Shown: positions 32,087-40,788 of the stretch, piece by piece
Position numbering within the stretch: position 1 is the first letter of the stretch
How the letters are laid out: each line of letters begins with the position of its first letter
NCBI GenBank assembly: GCA_002281095.1
Contig: NCFI01000003.1
Location: forward strand, 1-50,240
Length of the DNA: 50,240 nt
Reading direction: 5' to 3'
Origin: Thiotrichales bacterium 35-46-9
Lineage (GTDB): Bacteria; Pseudomonadota; Gammaproteobacteria; Thiomicrospirales; Thiomicrospiraceae
The notes under the pieces: generated by a model
Seen by the model: the letters and a program-made list of their open reading frames with translations, nothing else
Database searches by the model: none
What the model was told of the DNA's origin: nothing
Translations under genes and position numbers: made by a program

Positions 32087-33346
32087 TTAACCGCCGCGCT
32101 TCATAGCCGCAAAGAACTCATCATTCGTTTTACTGGCTTTGAGGCGATCGTTGAGGAACTCAATCGCTTCGGTATCACCCATATTGCCCAGGAACTTGCG
32201 CACAATCCACAGCATGTTCAGTTCATCGGCTTTGGTGAGTAATTCTTCACGGCGTGTACCTGAACGTTTGATATTGATCGCAGGGAAGACGCGACGCTCG
32301 GCAATGTGGCGATCCAAGTGGACCTCCATGTTGCCGGTGCCTTTAAATTCCTCGTAAATGACATCATCCATTTTAGAGCCTGTTTCGACCAGTGCCGTCG
32401 CCAAAATGGTCAGTGAACCACCTTCTTCGATGTTGCGTGCCGCACCAAAGAAGCGCTTAGGACGGTGCAAAGCATTGGCATCGACACCACCGGTGAGAAT
32501 TTTACCGGATGAGGGCGCAACGGTATTGTAAGCACGCGCTAAACGGGTAATCGAGTCAAGCAGAATGATGACATCGCGTTTGTGCTCAACCAAGCGTTTG
32601 GCTTTTTCAATGACCATTTCGGCCACTTGTACATGGCGATTCGCTGGTTCATCAAAGGTAGAGGCAATGACCTCGCCTTTAACGGTACGCTGCATTTCCG
32701 TCACTTCTTCAGGACGCTCGTCAATGAGCAATACGATGAGGTAAGCATCGGGATGGTTGACGGCAATGGAGTGAGCGATGTTTTGTAACATCATGGTTTT
32801 ACCGGCTTTAGGTGGCGCGACAATCAAACCACGCTGCCCCTTACCAAAGGGTGCTACTAAGTCGATGACACGAGCGGTAATGTCTTCGGTTGAGCCGTTA
32901 CCAATTTCCATGCGCAAGCGTTTAGTGGCGTGCAAGGGCGTTAGGTTTTCGAACAGGATTTTGTGCTGGGCTACTTCTGGCGGCTCAAAGTTGATGCTAT
33001 CGACTTTCAGTAAGGCAAAGTAGCGTTCGCCATCTTTAGGGGTGCGAATACGACCTGAAACCGTATCACCTTGGCGTAGCCCAAAACGACGAATTTGACT
33101 GGGTGAGACATAAAGATCATCGGGACCAGAGAGGTAAGTGCCCTCTTCGGTACGCAAGAATCCGAACCCGTCTGGTAAAATTTCGAGTACGCCAGAGCCT
33201 GAAATGTCCTCGCCTTTTTTGGCGTGGTCTTTCAGTAGAGCAAAAATAATATCTTGTTTGCGCGCGCGCGTTAATTCAAGTCCAAGGCTGTTAGCCAGTT
33301 CTTGTAGTTCGGAAATATGACGTTTTTTGAGTTCGTTGAGATTCAT
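32087..33346 (-). CDS. rho: Transcription termination factor Rho
   Basis: This is a 419-residue hexameric RNA-dependent ATPase. Domains in order: N-terminal helical domain ([24 protein letters not shown]), cold-shock-like RNA-binding domain (about 48-120, [14 protein letters not shown]), and the ATPase core. The core has Walker [10 protein letters not shown] (about 178-186), [10 protein letters not shown], Walker [18 protein letters not shown], and the secondary RNA-binding Q and R loops. Length and sequence are canonical (E. coli also 419). It lies behind trxA, a gene order kept in many gammaproteobacteria. A GC-rich hairpin lies in its 76-base leader. Confidence 0.98.
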   Translation of the reverse strand: MNLNELKKRHISELQELANSLGLELTRARKQDIIFALLKDHAKKGEDISGSGVLEILPDGFGFLRTEEGTYLSGPDDLYVSPSQIRRFGLRQGDTVSGRIRTPKDGERYFALLKVDSINFEPPEVAQHKILFENLTPLHATKRLRMEIGNGSTEDITARVIDLVAPFGKGQRGLIVAPPKAGKTMMLQNIAHSIAVNHPDAYLIVLLIDERPEEVTEMQRTVKGEVIASTFDEPANRHVQVAEMVIEKAKRLVEHKRDVIILLDSITRLARAYNTVAPSSGKILTGGVDANALHRPKRFFGAARNIEEGGSLTILATALVETGSKMDDVIYEEFKGTGNMEVHLDRHIAERRVFPAINIKRSGTRREELLTKADELNMLWIVRKFLGNMGDTEAIEFLNDRLKASKTNDEFFAAMKRGG

Positions 33347-33386
33347 GCGATTACTTTATGATCCAGAAAGGGAGAGAACGGAAGAC

Positions 33387-33416
33387 TGGGGAAGGGCAAG
33401 ACTTGCCCTTCCCAGA
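33387..33416 (-). repeat. Hairpin between trxA and rho, resembling a collapsed copy of the dispersed repeat
   Basis: Ends CTGGGGAAGGG and CCCTTCCCAG (plus-strand reading) meet almost directly as a 14-15 base stem with one bulge. The ends match those of the 59-bp repeat cores but the 35-base middle is missing. There is no T tract, so a leader or mRNA-stability role is as likely as termination. Confidence 0.5.
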
Positions 33417-33422
33417 AGTTGG

Positions 33423-33752
33423 TTAAGCTAAGTTACTGTTTAAGAAATCGGTTAATTGAGATTTAGATAACGCACCAACGCGAGTAGCGACAACTTGGCC
33501 GCCTTTGAGCAACATGAGTGTCGGAATGCCACGCACACCAAACTTAGGTGGTTGTGCAGGGTTTTCATCGATGTTCAATTTAGCAACAACGACTTTACCC
33601 GTGTATTCTTGCGCCACTTCATCTAAAATGGGGGCAATCATTTTACACGGACCACACCAAGGTGCCCAAAAATCAAGCAAAACAGGCAATTCAGCTTTGA
33701 TAATGTCTTGTTCAAAAGTGCTATCAGAGGTGTGTAGAACTAAATCGCTCAT
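33423..33752 (-). CDS. trxA: Thioredoxin 1
   Basis: This is a 109-residue cytoplasmic thiol-disulfide carrier. The active site WCGPCK has redox Cys33 and Cys36. The cis-proline loop GIPTLMLL and GVRGIP are present, and FDQD-like acidic positions and a [10 protein letters not shown] strand are typical. One difference is [11 protein letters not shown] where AxxYGIRG is usual. GGGAGAACCCC before the ATG holds the ribosome binding site. It is followed by rho on the same strand. Confidence 0.96.
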   Translation of the reverse strand: MSDLVLHTSDSTFEQDIIKAELPVLLDFWAPWCGPCKMIAPILDEVAQEYTGKVVVAKLNIDENPAQPPKFGVRGIPTLMLLKGGQVVATRVGALSKSQLTDFLNSNLA

Positions 33753-33877
33753 GGGGTTCTCCCGTTGAGTAAAAGAAAAAATTAAGTGGATAAGTTGTGT
33801 CAGACAAGTCGCATTAGCGATGCGATTAAGACTAGTCGAATCTATATTAGGTCATTTGTACAGGGTTTTTAACAAAA

Positions 33878-36070
33878 ATGCAAGCAAAAAATCAAGCGGT
33901 GTGGCAAGAGGGTCTGAATGACGCACAATTATCGGCTGTCACCACGCGTCTTCCCTATGCGCTTGTGTTAGCAGGGGCAGGGAGTGGTAAAACTCGTGTT
34001 CTCATTGCGCGTATGCTCTACTTGCTGAGTGAGCGCGGTTATGGCCCTGCACAGGTATTAGCCTTAACCTTTACCAATAAAGCGGCAGGTGAAATGCGTC
34101 ATCGTTTATCGGCTGTCTTTCCTTGGGCTAATCATGTGTGGATGGGTACTTTTCATGGCATTGCGCATCGTTTATTACGACTTCATGCGCGTGAAGCCGA
34201 TTTGCCGGATAGTTTTACGGTGATTGATAGTGAGGATCAGCAACGCCTGTGCAAGCGTATTTTACGTGAGCATGAAATTGACGAAAAAGTGCTATCGAGT
34301 AAGACGCTGGCTTATTTGATTGGTCGCGAAAAAGATCAGGGTCGTCGTGCTCATGACGTTGCTCAGGCTTATGGTGAGTTGCCTTGGCTACCGCTATACG
34401 AAGCTTACGAGCAACAATGTCAGGTGTCTGGCTTAGTTGATTTTGGTGAGTTGTTGTTACGCAGTTACGAGTTGTTACTAAAACATCCTGCGTTGCTGGC
34501 ACATTATCAGGGGCGTTTTCGGGAAATTTTGGTGGATGAGTTTCAAGACACCAATCGATTGCAATATCAGTGGTTGAAATTACTTGCCGGTGAAGGTTGT
34601 GGCTTGTTTGTGGTCGGTGACGACGACCAGTCCATTTATGGTTGGCGTGGCGCGGAAGTGGCCAATATTCGTGATTTTACCGAAACCTGCGTACCCTGTG
34701 ATATCGTGCGCTTAGAGCAAAACTATCGTTCGACGCAAACCATTTTGTCTGCGGCGAATGCGGTGATTGCCCATAACCAAGGGCGTATGGGTAAAGACTT
34801 GTGGTCGGCGCAAGGCGAGGGCGAAAAAGTCGGTCATTATGCGGCCATTAACGAGTTCGATGAGGCGCGCTATATTGTGCAAGGCATTCGTCGCTGGCAG
34901 GAAACGGGCGGTGCTTTGGCCGATGTGGCGGTGCTGTATCGCTCTAATCATCAGTCGCGCGTGTTGGAGCAGGTGTTAACGCGCGAAGGCATTCCTTACA
35001 AAGTCACCGGTGGTATGCGCTTTTTTGAACGTGCCGAAGTGAAGGATGCTTTGGCTTATACGCGCTTGTTGTTAAATCCGCAAGACGACGCGGCTTTTGC
35101 GCGCGTGATTAATACGCCGACACGTGGTTTGGGTGAAAAGTCGTTAGCAAAAATCGCCCTGCTGGCGCAGCAACAGCATTTAAGCCTGTTAGAAGCAACA
35201 AGCTGGATGGTAGAAAAAGGCGGCTTTTCTGGAAAAGCCTTGCAAGGTGCCAGTACTTTTGTCGCCCTGTTTAAGCAGTGGCAGGCTTTGCGTTCAGGAG
35301 ATGTAGCCTTGTTAATGGAAGCCATTATCAAAGAGTCGGGGCTGTGGGATTTTTATGGTCAGGATGGGCTAACGGGTGAGGGGCGACAAGAGAACTTAAC
35401 GGAGTTGGTGAATGCTGCCAGTCAATACCAAGTGGATGAAGATGCGGCAGAGGCCTTAGCCATTACCGATCCCTTATTGCTATTTTTAGCGCAAACGGCC
35501 TTAGACGCTGGTGATAAGGGTGATACGGAGCGGGATTTGGCACAGCTGATGACCATTCATGCCGCAAAAGGGCTAGAGTTCGCGTGGGTGGCGGTAACGG
35601 GGTTGGAAGAGGGTATTTTTCCTTTATCACGTGCCTTAGAAGATGCCGATGGGCTGAGCGAGGAGCGCCGCCTGATGTATGTGGCAATGACACGTGCGAA
35701 ACAATCCCTCTTGTTAACAAGTTGTTCGATGCGTCGTTTTCATGGTGCAGAAAGCCTGATGCAGGTATCACGTTTTGTGCAGGAAATTCCCACCGAGTTG
35801 ATTCAGTCGATTGGTGCTTATCAACGATCGGCTGTTAGTGCCTATAGTCAGTCCTCTGACAGAAGCCTTGAACCTGCCGCATCCGTTCAGCCAAACAGCG
35901 ATGTGCCTTTCCCGAAAGGCAGTAAGGTGATTCATGCCCGTTTTGGTGAGGGGCTGGTCGTTGCCGTCGATGGGTTGGGTGAGGATGGTCGGGTGCAAGT
36001 GCGCTTTTGCGATGCGACACGTTGGTTGTTATTAAGTGTCGCCAAATTAGAACGCTGGCAGGGTGAATAA
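33878..36070 (+). CDS. uvrD: DNA helicase II UvrD
   Basis: This is a 730-residue SF1A helicase for mismatch and nucleotide excision repair (E. coli UvrD is 720). Motifs in order: LNDAQLSAV Q-motif, AGAGSGKTRV, TFTNKAAGEM, DEFQDTN, GDDDQSIYGWRGAE, QNYRST, MTIHAAKGLEF, GLEEGIFP and VAMTRAKQ. The C-terminal Tudor-like domain of UvrD is present (VIHARFGEGLVVAVDGLG), which distinguishes it from Rep at 12247. It is divergent from trxA. A hairpin terminator and repeat B follow it. Confidence 0.96.
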   Translation: MQAKNQAVWQEGLNDAQLSAVTTRLPYALVLAGAGSGKTRVLIARMLYLLSERGYGPAQVLALTFTNKAAGEMRHRLSAVFPWANHVWMGTFHGIAHRLLRLHAREADLPDSFTVIDSEDQQRLCKRILREHEIDEKVLSSKTLAYLIGREKDQGRRAHDVAQAYGELPWLPLYEAYEQQCQVSGLVDFGELLLRSYELLLKHPALLAHYQGRFREILVDEFQDTNRLQYQWLKLLAGEGCGLFVVGDDDQSIYGWRGAEVANIRDFTETCVPCDIVRLEQNYRSTQTILSAANAVIAHNQGRMGKDLWSAQGEGEKVGHYAAINEFDEARYIVQGIRRWQETGGALADVAVLYRSNHQSRVLEQVLTREGIPYKVTGGMRFFERAEVKDALAYTRLLLNPQDDAAFARVINTPTRGLGEKSLAKIALLAQQQHLSLLEATSWMVEKGGFSGKALQGASTFVALFKQWQALRSGDVALLMEAIIKESGLWDFYGQDGLTGEGRQENLTELVNAASQYQVDEDAAEALAITDPLLLFLAQTALDAGDKGDTERDLAQLMTIHAAKGLEFAWVAVTGLEEGIFPLSRALEDADGLSEERRLMYVAMTRAKQSLLLTSCSMRRFHGAESLMQVSRFVQEIPTELIQSIGAYQRSAVSAYSQSSDRSLEPAASVQPNSDVPFPKGSKVIHARFGEGLVVAVDGLGEDGRVQVRFCDATRWLLLSVAKLERWQGE

Positions 36071-36081
36071 CATGGGGAATT

Positions 36082-36111
36082 TCTAAAAACCTTGCTGCGC
36101 AGATTTTTAGA
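36082..36111. terminator. Hairpin terminator after uvrD
   Basis: Perfect 8-base arms TCTAAAAA / TTTTTAGA with a 14-base loop that itself holds the palindrome CTGCGCAG, 11 bases past the uvrD stop. It resembles the hairpin after hemE and, like it, precedes a copy of the dispersed repeat. Confidence 0.6.
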
Positions 36112-36132
36112 CTTCCCTGTTTAATTTTTTGG

Positions 36133-36218
36133 CTGGTGGAAGGGTATTAAATAATGTATTTACATGTTACTAAAACTACCCCTCCCCCCAGAACCCCCAA
36201 CCCTATAAATTTTTGGAG
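36133..36218 (-). repeat. Dispersed palindromic repeat, copy B
   Basis: The core 36133-36191 is exactly 59 bp, with ends CTGGTGGAAGGG and (C)CCTCCCCCCAG. The extended arm reaches the ribosome binding site of ychJ. The G-rich (minus) strand has G-runs of 3, 5, 6 and 4 separated by 2, 4 and 1 bases. Confidence 0.88.
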
Positions 36219-36225
36219 ATATTCC

Positions 36226-36609
36226 ATGGAGTGTAACTGTGGTTCTGGTAACACGTGGAAGGCGTGTTGTGCGCCGCTATTATTGCAAGGAAAGTCGGCG
36301 GCAACGGCAGAGGCGTTAATGCGTTCGCGTTATGTGGCTTATGTGCGAAGAGATGGTGATTATTTGTATAAAACTTGGGCCAGTAGTACTCGTCCCAGTA
36401 AAGCCAGTTTGAAGCAGTTAGCAGCAACCGATTGGCAAGGATTGACGGTAATACGCACCGAGCGAGGTGGTGCGGATGATAGCACGGGTGTGGTGGAGTT
36501 TATCGCGCATTGGCGTGATGAACAGGGTAATCTTCAGGAAATGCACGAAGTGAGTGAGTTTGTGCGCGAGAAAGGACGTTGGGTTTACTTGAAAGCTCAA
36601 GCCTCTTAA
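36226..36609 (+). CDS. ychJ: YchJ family protein (SEC-C-like N-terminal motif)
   Basis: This is a 127-residue protein. It begins MECNCGSGNTWKACCAPLL, a zinc-binding SEC-C-like motif with Cys3, Cys5, Cys14 and Cys15. It continues with the YchJ core: AEALMRSRYVAYVRRDGDYLYKTWASSTRP, an NTF2-like middle, VVEFIAHWRD and HEVSEFVREKGRWVYL. The function is not established in the family. The ATG at 36226 was chosen from the TTGGAGA site and the family start. Its stop codon lies in the centre of a 24-base palindrome. Confidence 0.9.
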   Translation: MECNCGSGNTWKACCAPLLLQGKSAATAEALMRSRYVAYVRRDGDYLYKTWASSTRPSKASLKQLAATDWQGLTVIRTERGGADDSTGVVEFIAHWRDEQGNLQEMHEVSEFVREKGRWVYLKAQAS

Positions 36610-36619
36610 GAGGCTTGAG
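36596..36619. terminator. 24-bp perfect palindrome between convergent ychJ and the chemoreceptor gene
   Basis: Two 12-base arms, CTCAAGCCTCTT and its complement, meet without a spacer and contain the ychJ stop codon. No T tract follows on either side, so termination is plausible but unproven. Confidence 0.5.
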
Positions 36620-36630
36620 TAGGAGCGGAT

Positions 36631-37899
36631 TTACACTTTGAACTGGTGCGCTTGCTGTTCGAGCTGTGTTGCAAGAGATTGTAAATGTTCACTGGCGGCA
36701 AGCGTGCTACGCATGGCAGAACTGCTATCTTGTGCCATACTAACAATATCGGCCACTTCACCAGCAATACGGTCAGCCTCTGCCAATTGCGATTGCATCG
36801 CTCTGGCGATATCTTGAATACGTTGCGAGGTGAGTGTCGCTGATTCTTGAATTTGCGCTAAGGATTCACTCGCTTTATGGCTATGTGAAACGCCTAACTC
36901 GACTTGTTCGACCGTGCTACGCATGCGACGCACTGCCGCTTCTGTTTCGCGTTGAATGGTATGAATGACTTGCGTGATTTCACCAGTTGCTTGACTGGTA
37001 CGAACCGATAGGGAGCGGACTTCGTCGGCCACAACGGCGAAGCCGCGACCTTGTTCACCAGCACGAGCCGCTTCAATGGCAGCGTTAAGGGCTAGCAGAT
37101 TGGTTTGCTCAGCAATGTCACCAATGGTACTGACAATACCGCTGACACGCTCCGACTCTTCGCCTAGCTTAGAAATCGCATCGGCCATTTGTGAAACTTC
37201 ACTGGCTAAATGTTCAGCCGTATCAGCCGCCTGTTTCGCTACTTGGCTACCGTTTTCAGCATATCGCCAAGCTTCTTTGGAAATGTGCGATGCTTCTTCA
37301 ACCTTATCGTTTACTTGGTGTACCGTGTGTTGAATAGAGATTACTGAACGAGAAACTTGATCGGCACGGTGCTGTTGACGTTCAGTAGCATCCAGGACGT
37401 GTTGAGCGGTGCTGGTCATTTGGCTGGCCGCGCTACTCACTTGTTCGCTGCCAATCGTCATGGCTTTGAAAACATTCTGTAGGCGTTGAATCAGTCGGTT
37501 AAAGGCTTTAGCCATACGGTGAATTTCATCTTGATGGTGATTCAAGGGAATTCTGTGACTAATGTTACTTTCTTGCTCCATGCGGGTCATCGATTTTTCG
37601 AGATGCACTACTGGGGTGGTAATGGAATGGGCAATATGACGCACGACAAGGAATAGCACGCCCTGAAAGACCAATTGCATCATCCACATGGTACCGTTGA
37701 ACCAGGCTAATTTATCTTGTAGGCTGGCGCTAACGGGTTCGTCACTATGATCAGCTAATGCGGTATGAACCAAATCTTCGACCGATATACTTATTAATAC
37801 CTGTGCGCTGAGTGTCATAATGGCAACGGATAGTTGCGTCATGACTTGTAAGCGTGTTTGCATACTTAAATTTTGCCACCACTGGCTGATAGGGTTCAT
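36631..37899 (-). CDS. Methyl-accepting chemotaxis protein
   Basis: This is a 422-residue chemoreceptor. From the ATG at 37899 (CAGGAG upstream) it has a first transmembrane helix (about 21-42), only about 30 residues of periplasmic loop, and a second helix (about 66-88). A HAMP domain (about 88-140) and a long coiled-coil signalling domain follow. The hairpin tip reads [42 protein letters not shown], here slightly varied as VSTIGD. The small periplasmic loop leaves little room for ligand binding, so it may sense within the membrane or through a partner. No pentapeptide CheR tether is seen at the C terminus. Confidence 0.92.
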   Translation of the reverse strand: MNPISQWWQNLSMQTRLQVMTQLSVAIMTLSAQVLISISVEDLVHTALADHSDEPVSASLQDKLAWFNGTMWMMQLVFQGVLFLVVRHIAHSITTPVVHLEKSMTRMEQESNISHRIPLNHHQDEIHRMAKAFNRLIQRLQNVFKAMTIGSEQVSSAASQMTSTAQHVLDATERQQHRADQVSRSVISIQHTVHQVNDKVEEASHISKEAWRYAENGSQVAKQAADTAEHLASEVSQMADAISKLGEESERVSGIVSTIGDIAEQTNLLALNAAIEAARAGEQGRGFAVVADEVRSLSVRTSQATGEITQVIHTIQRETEAAVRRMRSTVEQVELGVSHSHKASESLAQIQESATLTSQRIQDIARAMQSQLAEADRIAGEVADIVSMAQDSSSAMRSTLAASEHLQSLATQLEQQAHQFKV

Positions 37900-37967
37900 T
37901 TTCCCACTCCTGAACAAAGCTAAAACAGTGAAACGTTAAAAGCATAAAACATGCCATTTTCTGTAGT

Positions 37968-38480
37968 TTAGCTCCACAGGAAGCGCAACCATAGTCCTAT
38001 TGTGCTGATGTAGCCGAGTTCTGTGGTGCTGATTTTGCCTTCTGAATTGATAAAAACAGAGGTAGGTAGTGCCTTGGCGCCAAAGGCGGCTAACCATTTA
38101 CCATCGGGGTCGTTCATCATCAAGGCAGGATTGTCTTCTGGATGATCGGCTAACCATTGTGCTAATTCGTCGGCTTCGGTTTGTACCACGATCATCAGCA
38201 CGGGGTAGTGTTTGGCAATGTGGGTAATGTTGCCATGATTGGCCACACAGACAGGGCACCAAGGCGCAAAAAAGTGAATGAGTAGAGGTTGTCCAGCAAA
38301 GTCAGATAAGGCAATAGGCTGCCCCGTTAGACTGACCCCAGCTAATGCAGGTGGTTCACCCGTTACCACATCTTGATGTTGCCAAGCGCGAACAGCGAGG
38401 ATAATCACTAAAATAATGACAGCATCTCTCAGCCAGCCTTTCCAGCGTGAGGATGTCGGTTGAGTTGCAGGCGTACTCAT
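37968..38480 (-). CDS. Membrane-anchored thioredoxin-fold protein disulfide oxidoreductase (TlpA/ScsD-like)
   Basis: This is a 170-residue protein. An N-terminal transmembrane anchor (about 17-32) precedes a thioredoxin-like domain facing the periplasm. The active site is WCPVC with Cys75 and Cys78, and the cis-proline loop is ALPTSVF. The tail TELGYISTIGLWLRFLW matches a short family of protein disulfide oxidoreductases near ScsD/TlpA. The ATG at 38480 overlaps the folB stop by 4 bases, and folB lies upstream, so the two are one transcript. Substrates are unknown; a cytochrome c or copper-resistance role is conceivable. Confidence 0.82.
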   Translation of the reverse strand: MSTPATQPTSSRWKGWLRDAVIILVIILAVRAWQHQDVVTGEPPALAGVSLTGQPIALSDFAGQPLLIHFFAPWCPVCVANHGNITHIAKHYPVLMIVVQTEADELAQWLADHPEDNPALMMNDPDGKWLAAFGAKALPTSVFINSEGKISTTELGYISTIGLWLRFLWS

Positions 38481-38833
38481 AATGCGTGACGTGTAATCTG
38501 TACGCCAACGCTTTTGGCTGGTTGAATGGCGTGAGGTTTGCTGAGTTTGAGTGTGACCCAAGCAACACGTTGGTCGGCTAGGCAGAGTTGCGCCAGGTCT
38601 TCTGCTAAGGTTTCGACCAGTTCGGTATGCTGTTGTAGGCAGCGTTCGGCTAATTGCTGGCAGAGTTGTGCGTAGTCTAGTGTATCTGCTAAAGCATCAC
38701 TTTGAGCAGCAGGACGCAGATCAAAGCCGATGTGAATATCTAATAGGATTTCCTGAGCGGCATTTTTTTCATGCTCATAAACGCCAATTCGCGCAGGAAG
38801 TCGCAATTGTTCAATAAAAATATGGTCATTCAT
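38477..38833 (-). CDS. folB: Dihydroneopterin aldolase
   Basis: Folate biosynthesis enzyme that cleaves dihydroneopterin; 118 residues. It starts MNDHIFIEQLRLPARIGVYEHEKNAAQEILLDI, with the family RIGVYxxE motif holding the active-site Glu, and continues with DTLDYAQLCQQLAE, LVETLAEDLAQLCL and VTLKLSKPHAI, where the catalytic Lys lies. The ATG at 38833 was chosen by homology; upstream in-frame codons are not conserved. It is coupled to the thioredoxin-like gene. It is divergent from plsY, as folB commonly is. Confidence 0.94.
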   Translation of the reverse strand: MNDHIFIEQLRLPARIGVYEHEKNAAQEILLDIHIGFDLRPAAQSDALADTLDYAQLCQQLAERCLQQHTELVETLAEDLAQLCLADQRVAWVTLKLSKPHAIQPAKSVGVQITRHAL

Positions 38834-38909
38834 CGCAATGCAATCTTTTTTATGGGGGTAATTTGCGTTAGCATAACACAATATTTTTTAATTAATTAGG
38901 ACATGGCGC

Positions 38910-39500
38910 GTGGTATTAGATCTGATTTGGGTATTATTGGCTTATCTGCTGGGATCGGTTTCTAGTGCGATTATTGTCTGTCGATTAATGGGTTTGCCAG
39001 ATCCAAGGACTGAAGGTTCGGGTAATCCGGGAGCAACTAACGTTTTACGTATTGGCGGTAAAAAGGCGGCTGCTTTGACCTTGTTAGGCGATATGCTTAA
39101 AGGCTATTTGCCGGTTGCTCTCGCTGTCTGGTCTGGCTTGGCGCCTGAAGTGATTATTGCCATCGGTGTGGCTGCTTTTGTCGGGCATTTGTGGCCAGTA
39201 TTTTTTGCCTTTCAAGGTGGAAAAGGGGTTGCGACTGAATTGGGAGTGCTGTTTGGCTTGCATCCTGTTATTGGTTTGGTGATTGCTGGTGTCTGGTTGC
39301 TGATTGCGAAGGGAATGAAAATTTCGTCTTTAGCTGCCTTAATTGCCATGACGCTTGCGCCTGTGATGGTGTGGTTTTGGACGCAAGGTGAATTGAGTTG
39401 GACCTTGGGTGTGGCGATGATGAGTGTGATGTTAATGATTCGACACAAAAGCAATATTCAGCGTTTACTTAGCGGTGAGGAAACGAGCATTGGCCGTTAG
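38910..39500 (+). CDS. plsY: Glycerol-3-phosphate acyltransferase PlsY
   Basis: This is a 196-residue membrane enzyme that acylates glycerol-3-phosphate from acyl-phosphate, the first step of phospholipid synthesis. It has five hydrophobic segments and the three PlsY motifs: GSGNPGATNVLR, GHLWPVFFAFQGGKGVAT, and a C-terminal RHKSNIQRLLSGEE. A GTG start at 38910 is used; TTAGGA lies about 9 bases upstream and a nearby ATG is in another frame. The 3' end overlaps the next gene's start region, so the binding protein is probably co-transcribed. Confidence 0.94.
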   Translation: MVLDLIWVLLAYLLGSVSSAIIVCRLMGLPDPRTEGSGNPGATNVLRIGGKKAAALTLLGDMLKGYLPVALAVWSGLAPEVIIAIGVAAFVGHLWPVFFAFQGGKGVATELGVLFGLHPVIGLVIAGVWLLIAKGMKISSLAALIAMTLAPVMVWFWTQGELSWTLGVAMMSVMLMIRHKSNIQRLLSGEETSIGR

Positions 39501-40788
39501 TACGGGTTTTTTTGCTTGGCTCAAGCAAGGCCTGCAGCGCGGCTGGTTGTGGTTGTTTGCGGTTAGCTTTTTGGCGCTTGCTAGCGTTGCTATTGGTTTT
39601 TGGTGGCCAGCAAAGCCTATTTTGGTTGGCGTGGTTCATTCACAAACAGGGACGATGGCGTCAGCAGAAGGCGGTGTATTGCAAATGACTTTGGCAGCCA
39701 TCAACTATCTCAATCAACAAGGAGGTGTGTTGGGTCGACCCGTCAAACCAGTGGTTATGGACGGTGCTTCGGATGCCCAGCAATTTGCTAAAGCTGTTGA
39801 TTCTTTAATCGTTGATCATGGTGTTGTTGCTATTTTTGGTGGTTGGACTTCAGCATCACGACGAGCCATGTTGCCTGTCATTGAGCAACATAAGGGACTC
39901 TTGGTTTATCCCGTACAATATGAAGGCTTAGAGGAGAGTCAAAACATTATTTATACGGGTACAACGCCGACTCAACAACTCAATTTAGCGATCACATGGA
40001 TGCTTGAGCATTTTGGTTCTCGCGTGCTGTTGGTGGGGTCGGATTACATTTTTCCTCGTGTTGAAAATACCATTGCTCAGTTAGTGCTTAAACGTTTAGG
40101 AGCTCAGGTGTGTGGCGAATACTACATTAAGCTGGGTTCAGCGAGTGTCGATGGTTTAGCGAATATGGTCGCTGAATGCAAGCCAGACTTTATCATTAAT
40201 ACGGTCAATGGTAGTGATAATTTGGCACTGTTTCGGTTGCTGCGTCAGGAGGGTGCCAATCTTCCATTAATGTCATTGAGCATGGATGAACTTCAGTTGC
40301 AGCAGTTAATTGTGGCCTTAGGTGAGCGTGTCGCCAAAGAACATTATGTTGCAACCGGTTACTTAAGCTCGCTTGAGACACCAGAGAATCGGGAGTTTAA
40401 GGCACGCGTTGCCAATGTAACTAATCATCATCAGTTAGATGTGCGTTATATTTCAGCAGCGATGAAATCGGCTTGGGATGGTGTCTTTCTCTGGGCGCAA
40501 GCGGTCAATGCGGCCTCAGAGTTATCAGCTGAGCAAGTGTTGCATGCCATTGAGGGAATGTCATACGCTTCGGCAACCGGCCCAGTCACCGTCGATCCTT
40601 TCAATCGACATTTGTGGCAACCCGTATTTATTGGTAAGGCCCAGGCGAATGGACAGTTTGCGCTTGAATGGCAAACCACTTCATTGGTTGAGCCCGAACC
40701 TTGGCCATTAGGGCTACCTAAGCATGCTTGGCAACGTGTTGTGCAAAGTTGGTATGATATCTGGGGACAGCAATGGCAAGCTCCGTGA
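39490..40788 (+). CDS. Orphan UrtA/AmiC-like periplasmic binding protein
   Basis: This protein of about 432 residues has an N-terminal hydrophobic anchor (residues about 13-35) and then a type I periplasmic binding fold of the Peripla_BP_5 (urea/amide-binding UrtA, FmdD, AmiC) family. Telling segments are VGVVHSQTGTMASAEGGVLQM, GGWTSASRRAMLPVIEQHKGLLVYPVQYEGLEES, GSDYIFPRVENT, and AMKSAWDGVFLWAQAV with MSYASATGPVTVDPFNRHLWQPVFIG. Start choice: TTG at 39490 with GAGG 9 bases upstream, or GTG at 39475. No urea transporter genes are near. It overlaps the next GGDEF gene by 16 bases, so it probably feeds that enzyme. The ligand may be a small amide. Confidence 0.82.
   Translation: MAVSTGFFAWLKQGLQRGWLWLFAVSFLALASVAIGFWWPAKPILVGVVHSQTGTMASAEGGVLQMTLAAINYLNQQGGVLGRPVKPVVMDGASDAQQFAKAVDSLIVDHGVVAIFGGWTSASRRAMLPVIEQHKGLLVYPVQYEGLEESQNIIYTGTTPTQQLNLAITWMLEHFGSRVLLVGSDYIFPRVENTIAQLVLKRLGAQVCGEYYIKLGSASVDGLANMVAECKPDFIINTVNGSDNLALFRLLRQEGANLPLMSLSMDELQLQQLIVALGERVAKEHYVATGYLSSLETPENREFKARVANVTNHHQLDVRYISAAMKSAWDGVFLWAQAVNAASELSAEQVLHAIEGMSYASATGPVTVDPFNRHLWQPVFIGKAQANGQFALEWQTTSLVEPEPWPLGLPKHAWQRVVQSWYDIWGQQWQAP

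Noticed and set aside
33753-33877. Possible tRNA or small RNA between trxA and uvrD because of a GTCGAATC-like string and a CGCAT/ATGCG repeat
   Set aside because: No cloverleaf with acceptor and anticodon stems can be drawn; the gap is an ordinary divergent promoter region.
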